Below, piece by piece: positions 35,880 through 45,157 of a DNA stretch of 64,000 bases. The position numbers were made by a program, and so were the translations under genes. This stretch comes from an uncultured Bacteroidales bacterium (GTDB taxonomy: Bacteria > Bacteroidota > Bacteroidia > Bacteroidales > Paludibacteraceae): positions 1-64,000 of the forward strand of contig ONEZ01000005.1 in assembly GCA_900316995.1 (NCBI GenBank), read 5' to 3'. Every line of letters starts with the position of its first letter. The stretch's first letter is position 1. The notes below the pieces were generated by a model. That model was given only the letters and a program-made list of their open reading frames with translations, made no database searches and had not been told where the DNA came from.

Positions 35880-36575
35880 CTATTTGCTGTTTAGAATGTT
35901 CAAAATATGCCCTTTCATGCTCTCTGATACAGGAATAATGCGCTTGCCAATAATCAGTCCGTCTGTTGTGAGAACCTTTATCTGTGATATGTTTACCACA
36001 AATGAGCGGTGAACTTTTACAAACTCAAGGTCAGGCAGGCTCTTTATTATTTGTTTAAGAGTTACCAGAGTGAGGTACTCCCTTTGTTTGGTAACCACCT
36101 TCATATAGTCCTTTACCGCCTCCACGTAGATTATGTCGTCCGTGTCAATCTTTATTATCTGGTAGTTGCTCCTTATTGTAAGGTATCTCTTCTCCGATGC
36201 AAACTGCATACTGTTAATGTAGCGTACAGCTTTGAATGTGGCTTTGCGGAAATCCACATACTGAACTGGTTTTAGCAGGTAGTCAACGGCGTCCACTTTG
36301 AAACCGTCCAGTGCATACTCCTGAAACGCGGTTATAAAAATGACAAAAGTGTGTTCAGGTAGGATCTTTGCGAGCTCTATACCGCTCATTCCAGGCATGT
36401 TGATGTCTGAGAACACAATGTCAATACTACCGGTGGATATCTTTTCCATAGCCTGCATGGCGTTGCTATAGGCACCGGCAAACTCAAGCTCCGGCGTTTT
36501 CTTAATGTAAGCTTCAATTAATGACAGTGCAAGTGGTTCGTCATCAATGGCGATGCATTTGTACTTGTAGTTCAT
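35880..36575 (-). CDS. LytTR-family response regulator
   Basis: 231 residues. The receiver domain has the acidic pair at 11-12, phospho-acceptor Asp57 in VFSDINMPGMSG, and LLKP near 102. The C-terminal LytTR DNA-binding domain covers about 130-231. It is the last gene of the efflux/sensor operon, 23 bp after the kinase, and is the probable partner of that kinase. Confidence 0.93.
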   Translation of the reverse strand: MNYKYKCIAIDDEPLALSLIEAYIKKTPELEFAGAYSNAMQAMEKISTGSIDIVFSDINMPGMSGIELAKILPEHTFVIFITAFQEYALDGFKVDAVDYLLKPVQYVDFRKATFKAVRYINSMQFASEKRYLTIRSNYQIIKIDTDDIIYVEAVKDYMKVVTKQREYLTLVTLKQIIKSLPDLEFVKVHRSFVVNISQIKVLTTDGLIIGKRIIPVSESMKGHILNILNSK

Positions 36576-36598
36576 AGCTAAATGGGTTAAGATGGGTA

Positions 36599-37669
36599 TT
36601 AAGTGTGAATAATTAGTTCTGCTACATATTTCTTTTCAATTATATCCGTTATAAAGGAATATCTGTCTTCATATAGAAAATCAAGCCTTCTTTTAAGGTT
36701 TCCAAGACCTATCCCTGAACTGGTATGGTCTGATACGGCTCGTGGGTGATTACTGTTCTCCACTTGGCATACAATGCTTCTGTCTTTTACATCGATGTTG
36801 ATATGTACAAATGAAGGCTCTATGGTGCTAATGCCATGTTTGAAAGCGTTTTCCACCAATGCAATAAACATCATAGGCGCTATCTCTATTCCATGACAAT
36901 TCTGGCAATAGTGCTCTTTTATGCTCACAACGCCCTGATACCGTATCTTCATAAGCTCAGTGTAGGATTTTATAAAGTCAATCTCCTTGCTAAGCGGTAG
37001 GGCTTCATTGTTGCTTTCATACAGCACATAACGTAGCATATCGCTCAAATGGTGAACGGCATATTGGGTTTTGTCTGCGTCAATAGCGGCAAGTACATAA
37101 ATGGTGTTGAGTGAGTTGAAGAGGAAGTGAGGGTTCAGCTGGCTTTTAAGGCTTGCAAGCTCCGCCACTTTCTTCTCCATCTCGTATGTCTTAATGGTAA
37201 CGTCCTTTACGTATGAGTTATACGTCATCTTAATAGCCACACTCAGAGCTATAAAGAAAACAATTGAAATGCCCTGATGCAGTAGCACTCCTACAAGTTT
37301 TTGCAGTAGAGTGGCTTTAAACATCTCATCTCTTATCAAACCTGGAGGCGTTACATTTTTAGGATGTGTAAACCCGAATATGGAAACCATTACTGATATG
37401 CAAATGGCAAACAGAACAAAATTCAGCAGTATGTAGAGAAATATGTTCTTATGAAACAGGAATCTGTCTATCAGGTAAAAGTAGTTGATATAGAAAACAA
37501 GGGGGCATATCATCAAGTCAGGCAACATTCTAAGATAACGCTCTGTTGTAAGACTGATACCACTAAGATATGACATAAAGAATGGGAAGCATAGGTATAT
37601 AATCCAGAATACCACATGAATTATGCAGTATGACTCCTTTCTCTTTAATGGTATGACGCTGTTACTCAT
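36599..37669 (-). CDS. LytS/YehU-type sensor histidine kinase
   Basis: 356 residues. Four membrane helices lie between about residues 17 and 150. The His-kinase domain has QLNPHFLFNSLNTI with His181 as the likely phosphorylated residue, then ENAFKHGIS and GIGLGNLKRRL of the ATPase domain. There is no large periplasmic sensor, so the signal is probably sensed in the membrane. Its start overlaps the permease stop by 8 bp. Confidence 0.92.
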   Translation of the reverse strand: MSNSVIPLKRKESYCIIHVVFWIIYLCFPFFMSYLSGISLTTERYLRMLPDLMICPLVFYINYFYLIDRFLFHKNIFLYILLNFVLFAICISVMVSIFGFTHPKNVTPPGLIRDEMFKATLLQKLVGVLLHQGISIVFFIALSVAIKMTYNSYVKDVTIKTYEMEKKVAELASLKSQLNPHFLFNSLNTIYVLAAIDADKTQYAVHHLSDMLRYVLYESNNEALPLSKEIDFIKSYTELMKIRYQGVVSIKEHYCQNCHGIEIAPMMFIALVENAFKHGISTIEPSFVHINIDVKDRSIVCQVENSNHPRAVSDHTSSGIGLGNLKRRLDFLYEDRYSFITDIIEKKYVAELIIHT

Positions 37670-38882
37670 ATCTGATTGCTTCTATAGGGTCTAATCGAGC
37701 CGCCTTTTGTGCGGGATACCAGCCAAAGAATATTCCAGCCACAGTACAAACGGCAAATGCTAATACCACAGACCATAGTTGCACATATACTGGCCAGCCA
37801 ACCACAGCCCCCACTATCCACGATGCCACCAATCCTAAAATCACTCCTAACACACCTCCTGTTATGCTTATCATAATGGCCTCAATAAGGAACTGGAGCA
37901 TTATGTGGCGTTCCTTGGCACCTATTGACATTCTCAAACCTATCTCCTTAGTACGCTCCGTAACACTTACAAACATAATATTCATTATACCTATACCGCC
38001 TACAAGCAGAGAGATTCCTGCAATGCAGGCAAGCAGAATTGTCATCATGTCTGTGGTCTGGCTCATGGTGGATAATAGCTCCTCCTGTGAGCGTATCTCG
38101 TAGTCATCAGTACCGCCGGCAGCTATCTTGTGGTTGCGTCGCAGCACTGAATGTATCTCTGCTATGGCTTTGTCAGATTCCGCCTCTGATGTGGCGGACG
38201 CTGTCAGACTCTGGAAGTACGTTATTGACAGGAGCCTCTTCTGTACGGTAGTGTATGGTGCAAGTATCACATCGTCCTGGTCCATACCCATACTGTTTGT
38301 GCCTTTTGACTCTAACACTCCCACTATGGTCATTGGTATTTTGTTAAAGCGGAACACCTTGCCAATAGGGTCTTCTCCGCCAGGGAACAGGTTTGTAACC
38401 ACTGTTTTACCCACTACAGCCACCTTGGCGGCTGTCTTAACATCGTGTTCTGTGAAAATAGAACCCTCTGCAATCTTATACCTGCGTATGTCAAGATACT
38501 GCTCATTCACACCATATATTGTGCCAGGCGCATTGTTGGCGCCAAAAACAATCTGACCACTTGAGTTCACCTGAGGCGTGCAGGCTGCCACGTGCGGGCA
38601 CTCGCTTATAATGGCGGTGTAGTCCTCCGGCTTGAGAGTCTGCATATCAGACGAGCTCTGACGCACTCCGCCTCTCATTCCACCGCCGGGGCGTATCATT
38701 ATCATGTTGGAGCCCATTTCGGAAATCTGTTCCTTTATGCTACGCTTGGAGCCTTGGCCTATGGCAAGCATGGTAATTACAGAAGATACGCCTATAATCA
38801 TTCCAAGCATAGTGAGGAAACTACGCAGTTTATTGCTCCGTATGGCTTTTAGTGCTATGTAAAACAGGTTTGCGTAGTTCAT
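37662..38882 (-). CDS. MacB-type ABC transporter permease
   Basis: 406 residues. One N-terminal helix (residues 21-43), a periplasmic MacB core domain (50-265), and three C-terminal helices with the FtsX fold, including SVTERTKEIGLRMSIGAKERHI. In E. coli MacB, ATPase and permease are one chain; here they are split. It overlaps its ATPase gene by one base. Confidence 0.92.
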   Translation of the reverse strand: MNYANLFYIALKAIRSNKLRSFLTMLGMIIGVSSVITMLAIGQGSKRSIKEQISEMGSNMIMIRPGGGMRGGVRQSSSDMQTLKPEDYTAIISECPHVAACTPQVNSSGQIVFGANNAPGTIYGVNEQYLDIRRYKIAEGSIFTEHDVKTAAKVAVVGKTVVTNLFPGGEDPIGKVFRFNKIPMTIVGVLESKGTNSMGMDQDDVILAPYTTVQKRLLSITYFQSLTASATSEAESDKAIAEIHSVLRRNHKIAAGGTDDYEIRSQEELLSTMSQTTDMMTILLACIAGISLLVGGIGIMNIMFVSVTERTKEIGLRMSIGAKERHIMLQFLIEAIMISITGGVLGVILGLVASWIVGAVVGWPVYVQLWSVVLAFAVCTVAGIFFGWYPAQKAARLDPIEAIRYE

Positions 38883-39619
38883 TACTCTTCTTTTGGCAGT
38901 GATTCAAGTGTTTTCTGTGCGTCAAGCATCTGCGGGTTGCTTGTATCATCAACAATACGTCCGTCACGCAGGGTTATGGTGCGGCTGCTGTATTGTGAAA
39001 GCTCTGGGTTGTGGGTTACAAACACTATTGTTTTCCCCTCACGATGCAGACGCTGGAACAGGGCTATAATCTCAAACGATGTGTGGGTGTCAAGGTTTCC
39101 TGTGGCCTCATCAGCGAGTATCATCACAGGGTCATTCACAAGCGCACGGGCTATTGCCACACGCTGCATTTGTCCGCCTGACATTTGGTTTGAAAAGTGA
39201 TACATACGCTCTTTAAGACCCACCTCTATGAGAGCTTTCTCCGCCTTTTCTTTGCGCTCCTTGCGGGTTACATTGCCGTTGTAAAGCAGCGGAAGCTCCA
39301 CGTTCTCAAGTGCCGTGGTGCGTGAAAGAAGGTTGTATGACTGAAACACAAAACCTATCTTCTTGTTCCTCAGTTCGGCAAGGCGGTTCTTGTTCATCTG
39401 CCTGACTGCATTGCCGTCAAGGATATATTCTCCGGCGGTGGGGCGGTCAAGGCAGCCAAGTATGTTAAGCAGGGTTGATTTGCCGCTGCCGCTTGTTCCC
39501 ATTATGGTTACAAACTCACCCTCATAAATGGTAAAAGAGATACCCCGCAGTGCGTGAACGGTCTCATCGCCCACAATAAAGTCACGTTTAAGGTCATGTA
39601 TCTCTATTATCTCTTTCAT
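38882..39619 (-). CDS. MacB/LolD-type ABC transporter ATPase
   Basis: 245 residues. Walker A is GTSGSGKSTLLN, the signature MSGGQMQRVAIARAL, and Walker B VMILADEAT. It powers the adjacent permease. It overlaps the adaptor stop by 4 bp. Confidence 0.95.
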   Translation of the reverse strand: MKEIIEIHDLKRDFIVGDETVHALRGISFTIYEGEFVTIMGTSGSGKSTLLNILGCLDRPTAGEYILDGNAVRQMNKNRLAELRNKKIGFVFQSYNLLSRTTALENVELPLLYNGNVTRKERKEKAEKALIEVGLKERMYHFSNQMSGGQMQRVAIARALVNDPVMILADEATGNLDTHTSFEIIALFQRLHREGKTIVFVTHNPELSQYSSRTITLRDGRIVDDTSNPQMLDAQKTLESLPKEE

Positions 39620-40827
39620 CTTCTTCTGTTTCCGCCCGGACGTTTTGGCATGAACGGACTTGTGCTGTTTTCTGTGGGCTTTGGCAAGGATTTCACCTCG
39701 GCGGTCTGAGCTGTAACTATGGTGTCGCCAACAGAAAGCCCGCTCAGGATCTCTGTCTTGGTGCCGTCACTAACACCTGTCGTAACTATAACAGGGTGTA
39801 TCATTCCGCCATCTTTTACAAACACCTTCTTGGCATCGCGGAACTTTGCCATCTTCTCCTTTATACTGTCAGGCATAACCACTTGCAATGAGTCCTTGCC
39901 GTTAAACTTTCTATGTGGACGCTCAGATATTTCAGGCTTGAATGTGAGCGCTTTAGACGGCACGTAGATGGCATCGGAGGCTCTGGCTGTTATTATGGTT
40001 ACATTGGCAGTCATGCCTGGCTTAAGCTTCAAATCTTTGTTTGGCGCTGTAATCACCACCTCGTATGTCACTACGTTTGATGTGGTGGTGGCTTGCAACC
40101 TTACTTGGGTGACTTTGCCTTGGAACACCTCATCAGGGAATGCATCCACGCTGAACTCCACGTCAAGCCCCTCTTTAACGTTTCCTATGTCCGCCTCATC
40201 CACGTTTGCTATAACCCGCATCTGGGTAAGGTCTTTAGCAATGGTGAAGAGGGTGGGGGTGTTAAAGCTTGACGCCACGGTCTGACCCTCCTCTACGGCT
40301 CTGTAAAGCACAATGCCGTCAATGGGGGAGTATATGGTGGCATAACTAAGGTTCTGTTTGACTCTTACCATGTCTGATTGCGCTTTTGAATAGGCTGCTT
40401 TGGCTTTTGAATATGTGTATTCAGCCTGCTCCATTTCAGAGTCGCTTATTACTTTGCGTTCAAAAAGCTCTTTTATACGTTTATAATTTGCCTCCTGGTA
40501 TGTAAGTTCCGCCTTGCAAGACTCAAGATTCGCCTGTGAAGAGAGAAGTTCAGCTTGTAGTGTGGTTTTGTCAAGCTCTGCTATCACCTGTCCGGCTTTT
40601 ACCTCACTGTTGTAGTCCACATACAGGCGTTTGATTATGCCTGAAACCTGAGTACCCACATCCACGCTGTTGACCGGCTCTACATTGCCAGTGGCTGTTA
40701 CGCTGTTAGTTATGGTTGTACGCCCTACCACCTGAGTTTCAAATGACTCCTCCACAGAAGGTTGCTTGCTGCAACTTACCAATGCCGCTGCTGCTAATAA
40801 TATGTATGATATTCTTTTCATTTTCAA
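39616..40827 (-). CDS. MacA-like periplasmic adaptor (membrane fusion) lipoprotein
   Basis: 403 residues. A lipoprotein signal ends in the lipobox LVSC near residue 19. The lipoyl-like half motifs, an alpha-helical hairpin at about 95-165, and a beta-barrel domain follow. The C-terminal tail is rich in Pro, Arg and Gly. It links the ABC pump to TolC. It overlaps the tolC stop by 4 bp. Confidence 0.92.
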   Translation of the reverse strand: MKMKRISYILLAAAALVSCSKQPSVEESFETQVVGRTTITNSVTATGNVEPVNSVDVGTQVSGIIKRLYVDYNSEVKAGQVIAELDKTTLQAELLSSQANLESCKAELTYQEANYKRIKELFERKVISDSEMEQAEYTYSKAKAAYSKAQSDMVRVKQNLSYATIYSPIDGIVLYRAVEEGQTVASSFNTPTLFTIAKDLTQMRVIANVDEADIGNVKEGLDVEFSVDAFPDEVFQGKVTQVRLQATTTSNVVTYEVVITAPNKDLKLKPGMTANVTIITARASDAIYVPSKALTFKPEISERPHRKFNGKDSLQVVMPDSIKEKMAKFRDAKKVFVKDGGMIHPVIVTTGVSDGTKTEILSGLSVGDTIVTAQTAEVKSLPKPTENSTSPFMPKRPGGNRRR

Positions 40828-42149
40828 TTGACTCCAACCTTAATCTCTTTGTCCTGTAGGAGGTTCAGCAACTGAATGCTTATTATGGCCTGATAGCGGC
40901 ACTGCACCACCTCCTGCTGGGCTTGAAATAAGTTCTTTTCTGCAGTAAGCAGTTCTACTGTGTTCTTCATGCCCACATTATATTGCTCTGCCACAAGGTC
41001 ATAGCTGTCTTGCGCAAATCCCAGTTTCTCTGTGGCGTTAATGTAATTGTCTTGTGCATTGAGTGCATCAACGTATAGTGACTCCACATCTTTTGAGATT
41101 TTACTTTCCGCCTGCCTGTAGGATATCTTACTGTTCTCTATGTTAATCTTTGCTTTGTTAACGGCTGTTTTGGCTGTGCGCTGGTCATAGATGGGTATGT
41201 TTATTGCAATGCCGGCTGTGGGACCAAGGCTTGTCTTGAACTGCTCGCCAAGGCTTTCGTAGTTTGCGGTGGAGTAACTGCCGCTAAGGCCTGCATTGAG
41301 TGATATTGTAGGCATCCAGTTGCCCTGTGCCACTCTTTTACCTATCTCTGCGCTCGTAATGTTCAGTTCCGCCTGCTTTATGCTTGGCATGGTTGCCATG
41401 GCTGTGTGGTAGATGTCCATCATGCCTGGTAGTGGTTCAAGTATCTCGTCATCGCTTATTTCTGGTATTGCAATGCTGAACTCCACATCGATGCCTATCT
41501 CAAGCAGTTGCTTAAGAGTCAGAAGCGCCGTTCGTAGGCTGTTGCGGCTTTTTGAGAGATTGAATTTGTTCTGACTCCACTGTGTGGCCACTTGTGCCAG
41601 GTCACTTTTGGTAATCTTACCCACCTCATACATTATCTTTGAGCGTTCATACTCTGCATTGCTAAGTTCAAAAATTTTCTCGTTGGTCTTTACGGTCTCA
41701 TTATTGTAGAGTACGGTGAGATATGCTCCAAGCACATCTTTTTGCAGTTGCTTCCTGGCGCTTAGAACACCCTCCTGGCTTGCTTGTAAAATTACATCAT
41801 TCTGGCGTTTTGTGTATGTGAGCCTGCCACCGTTAAAAAGTGTCATGCCTGCGGATATGCCGTAGTTTGCGTTATACACAGACTCGTTGTCAGGACCAAG
41901 CATATTGCGGTATGCATAGTTCTGGTTAGTGCTTGCGCTAACCGTAGGGGCAAACGCCGCCTTAGACTTACGTAAGTCCTGTTCAGCAGAACTCTTGGCG
42001 GTGATAGACTTTAACACGGTTGTGTTATTGTCAAGCGCATATTGCATACACTGCTCAAGTGTCCAATTCTGAAATGTGTTGTCATTTTGGGCGCACAGCA
42101 TCACAGTTGCCGTTACAACTGCCCATGTTAAAACAAATACTTTTTTCAT
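40824..42149 (-). CDS. TolC family outer membrane efflux protein
   Basis: 441 residues from the ATG at 42149, which gives a signal peptide ending at LCAQ. It has two OEP repeats of long coiled-coil helices. It is the first gene of a six-gene operon: outer membrane channel, adaptor, ATPase, permease, histidine kinase, response regulator. Confidence 0.92.
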   Translation of the reverse strand: MKKVFVLTWAVVTATVMLCAQNDNTFQNWTLEQCMQYALDNNTTVLKSITAKSSAEQDLRKSKAAFAPTVSASTNQNYAYRNMLGPDNESVYNANYGISAGMTLFNGGRLTYTKRQNDVILQASQEGVLSARKQLQKDVLGAYLTVLYNNETVKTNEKIFELSNAEYERSKIMYEVGKITKSDLAQVATQWSQNKFNLSKSRNSLRTALLTLKQLLEIGIDVEFSIAIPEISDDEILEPLPGMMDIYHTAMATMPSIKQAELNITSAEIGKRVAQGNWMPTISLNAGLSGSYSTANYESLGEQFKTSLGPTAGIAINIPIYDQRTAKTAVNKAKINIENSKISYRQAESKISKDVESLYVDALNAQDNYINATEKLGFAQDSYDLVAEQYNVGMKNTVELLTAEKNLFQAQQEVVQCRYQAIISIQLLNLLQDKEIKVGVN

Positions 42150-42188
42150 ATTAGGGAACAAATTTAATATTTAACAATTATTTTCATA

Positions 42189-42196
42189 CAAAAGTA
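42189..42196 (-). promoter_or_regulatory. Probable -7 element for the efflux operon
   Basis: Reads TACTTTTG on the minus strand, 40 nt before the tolC start. No well-spaced TTTG is seen, which would fit an activator-dependent promoter. Confidence 0.45.
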
Positions 42197-42278
42197 TAGA
42201 CCAATAACCTTTTTTTACCGACGAAAATAGTGCGCTAAGTTAGCGAATTTTAACTGAACTCGCCAACATATCTCTATT

Positions 42279-44345
42279 TTAGCTGATAAAGCTCCAGTTC
42301 ACAACGTTTCTGGTTTTGCTGTGGAGTTGGTTGAGAAGCAGTGCATTCTCAGGATGTGAAAGCATAGGGTCTGAGGTGAGGAGTTGCTCAGCCTCATCAC
42401 GTGCCATGGTGAGCAAGGCACCGTCACGGCTAAGGTCTGCCACACGCAGGTTGAACGGCAGACCGCTCTGCAGTGTACCCTCAAGGTCGCCGGGGCCTCG
42501 CAGGCGCAGGTCAGCCTCTGCTATCTCAAAGCCGTTTGTGGTCTGTGTCATTATGTCAATACGCTTTCGCGTATCAGAGGAAATCTGGTATTTAGTTATA
42601 AGAAGGCAATATGACTGATCTCCGCCACGCCCCACTCTGCCTCTCAACTGGTGCAGTTGTGACAGCCCGAAACGCTCGGCGTTCTCTATAACCATGACAG
42701 TGGCGTTAGGCACGTTCACACCCACCTCTATCACCGTGGTGGAAACAAGCATATTGGCTCTGCCGCTTATAAACTCCTGCATCTGAGCCTCTTTCTCGGC
42801 AGGCTTCATCTTGCCGTGAACCATGCAGACAGTGAACTCCTTAAAAACGTTCTTCATGGCCTCAAAGCCATTCTCAAGGTCTTTCATATCAGACTTCTCA
42901 GACTCTTTTATAAGCGGATAGACCACATAGACCTGTCTGCCTTGCGCCATCTGCCTGTGCAGGAAGTTGTTCAGCTGAGGGCGCTTTTCATCAAAGACAT
43001 GCTCAGTCTGTATGGGTTTGCGCCCAGGCGGCAGCTGGTCTATCACACTCACGTCCAAATCTCCGTAAAGAGTCATGGCAAGGGTGCGGGGAATAGGGGT
43101 GGCGGTCATTACAAGCACATGAGGCGGACGTACGTTCTTGCCCCACAGCTTGGCTCTCTGCGCCACTCCAAAACGGTGCTGCTCGTCAATTATTACAATG
43201 CCTAACTTGGCAAACTGCACCTTGTCTTCAAACACGGCGTGCGTGCCCACAAGTATTTTAAGGTTCCCCGATGTCAGCCCATCTGCAATATATTCACGCT
43301 CCTTCTTACGTGTGGAGCCAGTAAGCAGACGCACTTCAAGTCCCAGAGGCTCAAGCATCTTGCTCATGCTCTCATAATGCTGAGTGGCAAGAATCTCAGT
43401 GGGAGCCACTATGCACGCCTGATAGCCGTTATCTATGGCCATAAGCATGCTGAGCAGCGCCACTATGGTCTTGCCGCTACCCACATCACCCTGCAGAAGG
43501 CGGTTCATCTGACCAGGCCCACGTACATCAGCACGAATTTCACGGAGCACCCGTTTCTGCGCATCGGTGAGGTCAAATGGCAGACACTCCTTGTAGAAAG
43601 TGTTGAAATAGTGCCCTATAGTGTTGAACGGATGTCCCATAGCTTTGCTGCGGAACTGGTTTGCCTGCCGCAAAATGGCAAGCTGAATGTAGAAGAGCTC
43701 CTCAAATTTGAGGCGTGCCAAAGCCTTGTCGAGCGTGGGCATATCCTTAGGGAAATGGGCGGTTACAAGCGCCTCCGCCGCATTTGGGAAATGATACTTA
43801 TCTATAATATGCAGAGGCAGAGTCTCTTCAATCTCCTTGCGGTTAATGCTTTTAAGGGCGGTTAGCACCAGCTTTTGAACAGCCTTGGAGTTGAGAAAAT
43901 GGTTCTTCATCTTCTCCGATGTGTGATAAAGCGGCATAAAGCCAGTAATGCGGTCTGGCGACGGTTTCTCTATCTCAGGGTGTACAAATGAGAACTTGCC
44001 GTTGAAAAGGCTCGGCTTGCCAAATATGATGTACTCAGTATCAAGCAGGTAAGCGTCAAGAATGTAGTTCAGTCCCTTGAAAAATACCAGTTCAATGAAG
44101 TCATCGCCGTCAGTGAACATTGCCACCAGACGCTTGGCACGGCCTTCACCCATCTGACGGAAACCTTTAATAACGCCTCGCACCTGAACGTACGCAGTGG
44201 CGGTCTCTATCTCACGTATCTTGTAGAACTTGCTGCGGTCAATGTAACGGTATGGGAAATAGTGTATCAGGTCAGAGATTGTGAGTATCTCTAACTCCTT
44301 TTCCAGTATCTGAGCCTTTTTAGGCCCCACACCGGGGAGATACAT
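42279..44345 (-). CDS. recG: ATP-dependent DNA helicase RecG
   Basis: 688 residues from the ATG at 44345. It has the N-terminal wedge/OB domain, Walker A GDVGSGKT, DEQH box, and the C-terminal LSQLHQLRGRVGRG. It remodels stalled forks and Holliday junctions. The conserved LPGVGPKKA lies at residue 3, whereas relatives usually have about ten more residues. Upstream is only a TTG (44360) and then an AACTGTC repeat array, so the original start region may have been lost. Confidence 0.93.
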   Translation of the reverse strand: MYLPGVGPKKAQILEKELEILTISDLIHYFPYRYIDRSKFYKIREIETATAYVQVRGVIKGFRQMGEGRAKRLVAMFTDGDDFIELVFFKGLNYILDAYLLDTEYIIFGKPSLFNGKFSFVHPEIEKPSPDRITGFMPLYHTSEKMKNHFLNSKAVQKLVLTALKSINRKEIEETLPLHIIDKYHFPNAAEALVTAHFPKDMPTLDKALARLKFEELFYIQLAILRQANQFRSKAMGHPFNTIGHYFNTFYKECLPFDLTDAQKRVLREIRADVRGPGQMNRLLQGDVGSGKTIVALLSMLMAIDNGYQACIVAPTEILATQHYESMSKMLEPLGLEVRLLTGSTRKKEREYIADGLTSGNLKILVGTHAVFEDKVQFAKLGIVIIDEQHRFGVAQRAKLWGKNVRPPHVLVMTATPIPRTLAMTLYGDLDVSVIDQLPPGRKPIQTEHVFDEKRPQLNNFLHRQMAQGRQVYVVYPLIKESEKSDMKDLENGFEAMKNVFKEFTVCMVHGKMKPAEKEAQMQEFISGRANMLVSTTVIEVGVNVPNATVMVIENAERFGLSQLHQLRGRVGRGGDQSYCLLITKYQISSDTRKRIDIMTQTTNGFEIAEADLRLRGPGDLEGTLQSGLPFNLRVADLSRDGALLTMARDEAEQLLTSDPMLSHPENALLLNQLHSKTRNVVNWSFIS

Positions 44346-44364
44346 TATGGGGGAGCTCAAATTC

Positions 44365-44396
44365 AGTTGACAGTTGATAGTTGACAGTTGACAGTT
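44365..44396. repeat. AACTGTC tandem repeat before recG
   Basis: Read on the minus strand: AACTGTC twice, AACTATC, AACTGTC, AACTG. It borders the recG start. Confidence 0.88.
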
Positions 44397-44400
44397 TTAT

Positions 44401-44496
44401 CGTCACTCTGAGCGTAGCGAAGAGTCTCATAATAATTATTCGGGACAAGCCCTCATCAATTCGTAAGAGATCCTTCGGCATAGCCTCAGGATGACG
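44401..44496. repeat. Palindromic intergenic element (copy B)
   Basis: Starts CGTCACTCTGAGCGTAGCG, contains GATCCTTCGG and ends CTCAGGATGACG, like copy A at 32057-32125. Its right end carries the last codons and stop of ispD. Confidence 0.85.
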
Positions 44497-45145
44497 TGTG
44501 TGTATTCACCAAATCGGTTATATATGTAATCTTCTTATTATTAACATCTCCTTTTGTAAGATATATTTTGTGCCCTGCATGCTCCACCACCGATGCATCG
44601 TCAGTAAACAAGGGGCTGAATTCCACATTGTACGCCTGTTTTAGTATAGAGGCGCGAAACACCTGCGGGGTTTGCACTAACTTTACACGGCTGCGGTCAA
44701 TGGGGGCGTTTGAGCTTCCGTTTTCACTCACAATGCGCACAGAATCAGTGCAGTCAACCACTGGCACGGCGCATCCTTGCTCTTCCGCCATGCGGTACGC
44801 CTCCTCTATCACAGATGGTGTCACAAATGGTCGCACTCCGTCATGAACACCTACAATGGCGTCATCGGGGATAACAGTCAGAGCGTTTTTTACAGAGTTG
44901 AAACGTTCCGCTCCGCCAGCCACAAGCGTACACTCCGCCTCAAAGCCATACTGCCTGCACAGTTCACGCCAATAGTCAAAATTATCCTTGCCCAGAACTA
45001 ACACTATCTTTGCAGTGCCACGGAACGCCTCTATGGTGTGCATAAGCACAGGCTTGCCGTCAAGGGGCAGGAACTGCTTGGGCACAGGGCCTCCAACCCT
45101 CACGCCCTTGCCAGCCGCCACTATAATCACATATCGGTTTGTCAT
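44486..45145 (-). CDS. ispD: 2-C-methyl-D-erythritol 4-phosphate cytidylyltransferase
   Basis: 219 residues. It acts in the MEP isoprenoid pathway. The CTP-binding VAAGKGVRVGGPVPKQF is at residues 9-25 and VHDGVRPFV near 99. The C-terminal THTSS and the stop are encoded by the end of the palindromic element, so the natural C-terminus may have been replaced. Confidence 0.95.
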   Translation of the reverse strand: MTNRYVIIVAAGKGVRVGGPVPKQFLPLDGKPVLMHTIEAFRGTAKIVLVLGKDNFDYWRELCRQYGFEAECTLVAGGAERFNSVKNALTVIPDDAIVGVHDGVRPFVTPSVIEEAYRMAEEQGCAVPVVDCTDSVRIVSENGSSNAPIDRSRVKLVQTPQVFRASILKQAYNVEFSPLFTDDASVVEHAGHKIYLTKGDVNNKKITYITDLVNTHTSS

Positions 45146-45157
45146 ATCGTGTTTTGT

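Noticed and set aside
43239-43865. A 208-codon open frame opposite recG
   Set aside because: RecG on the other strand is unmistakable; this frame is a by-product of its codon use.
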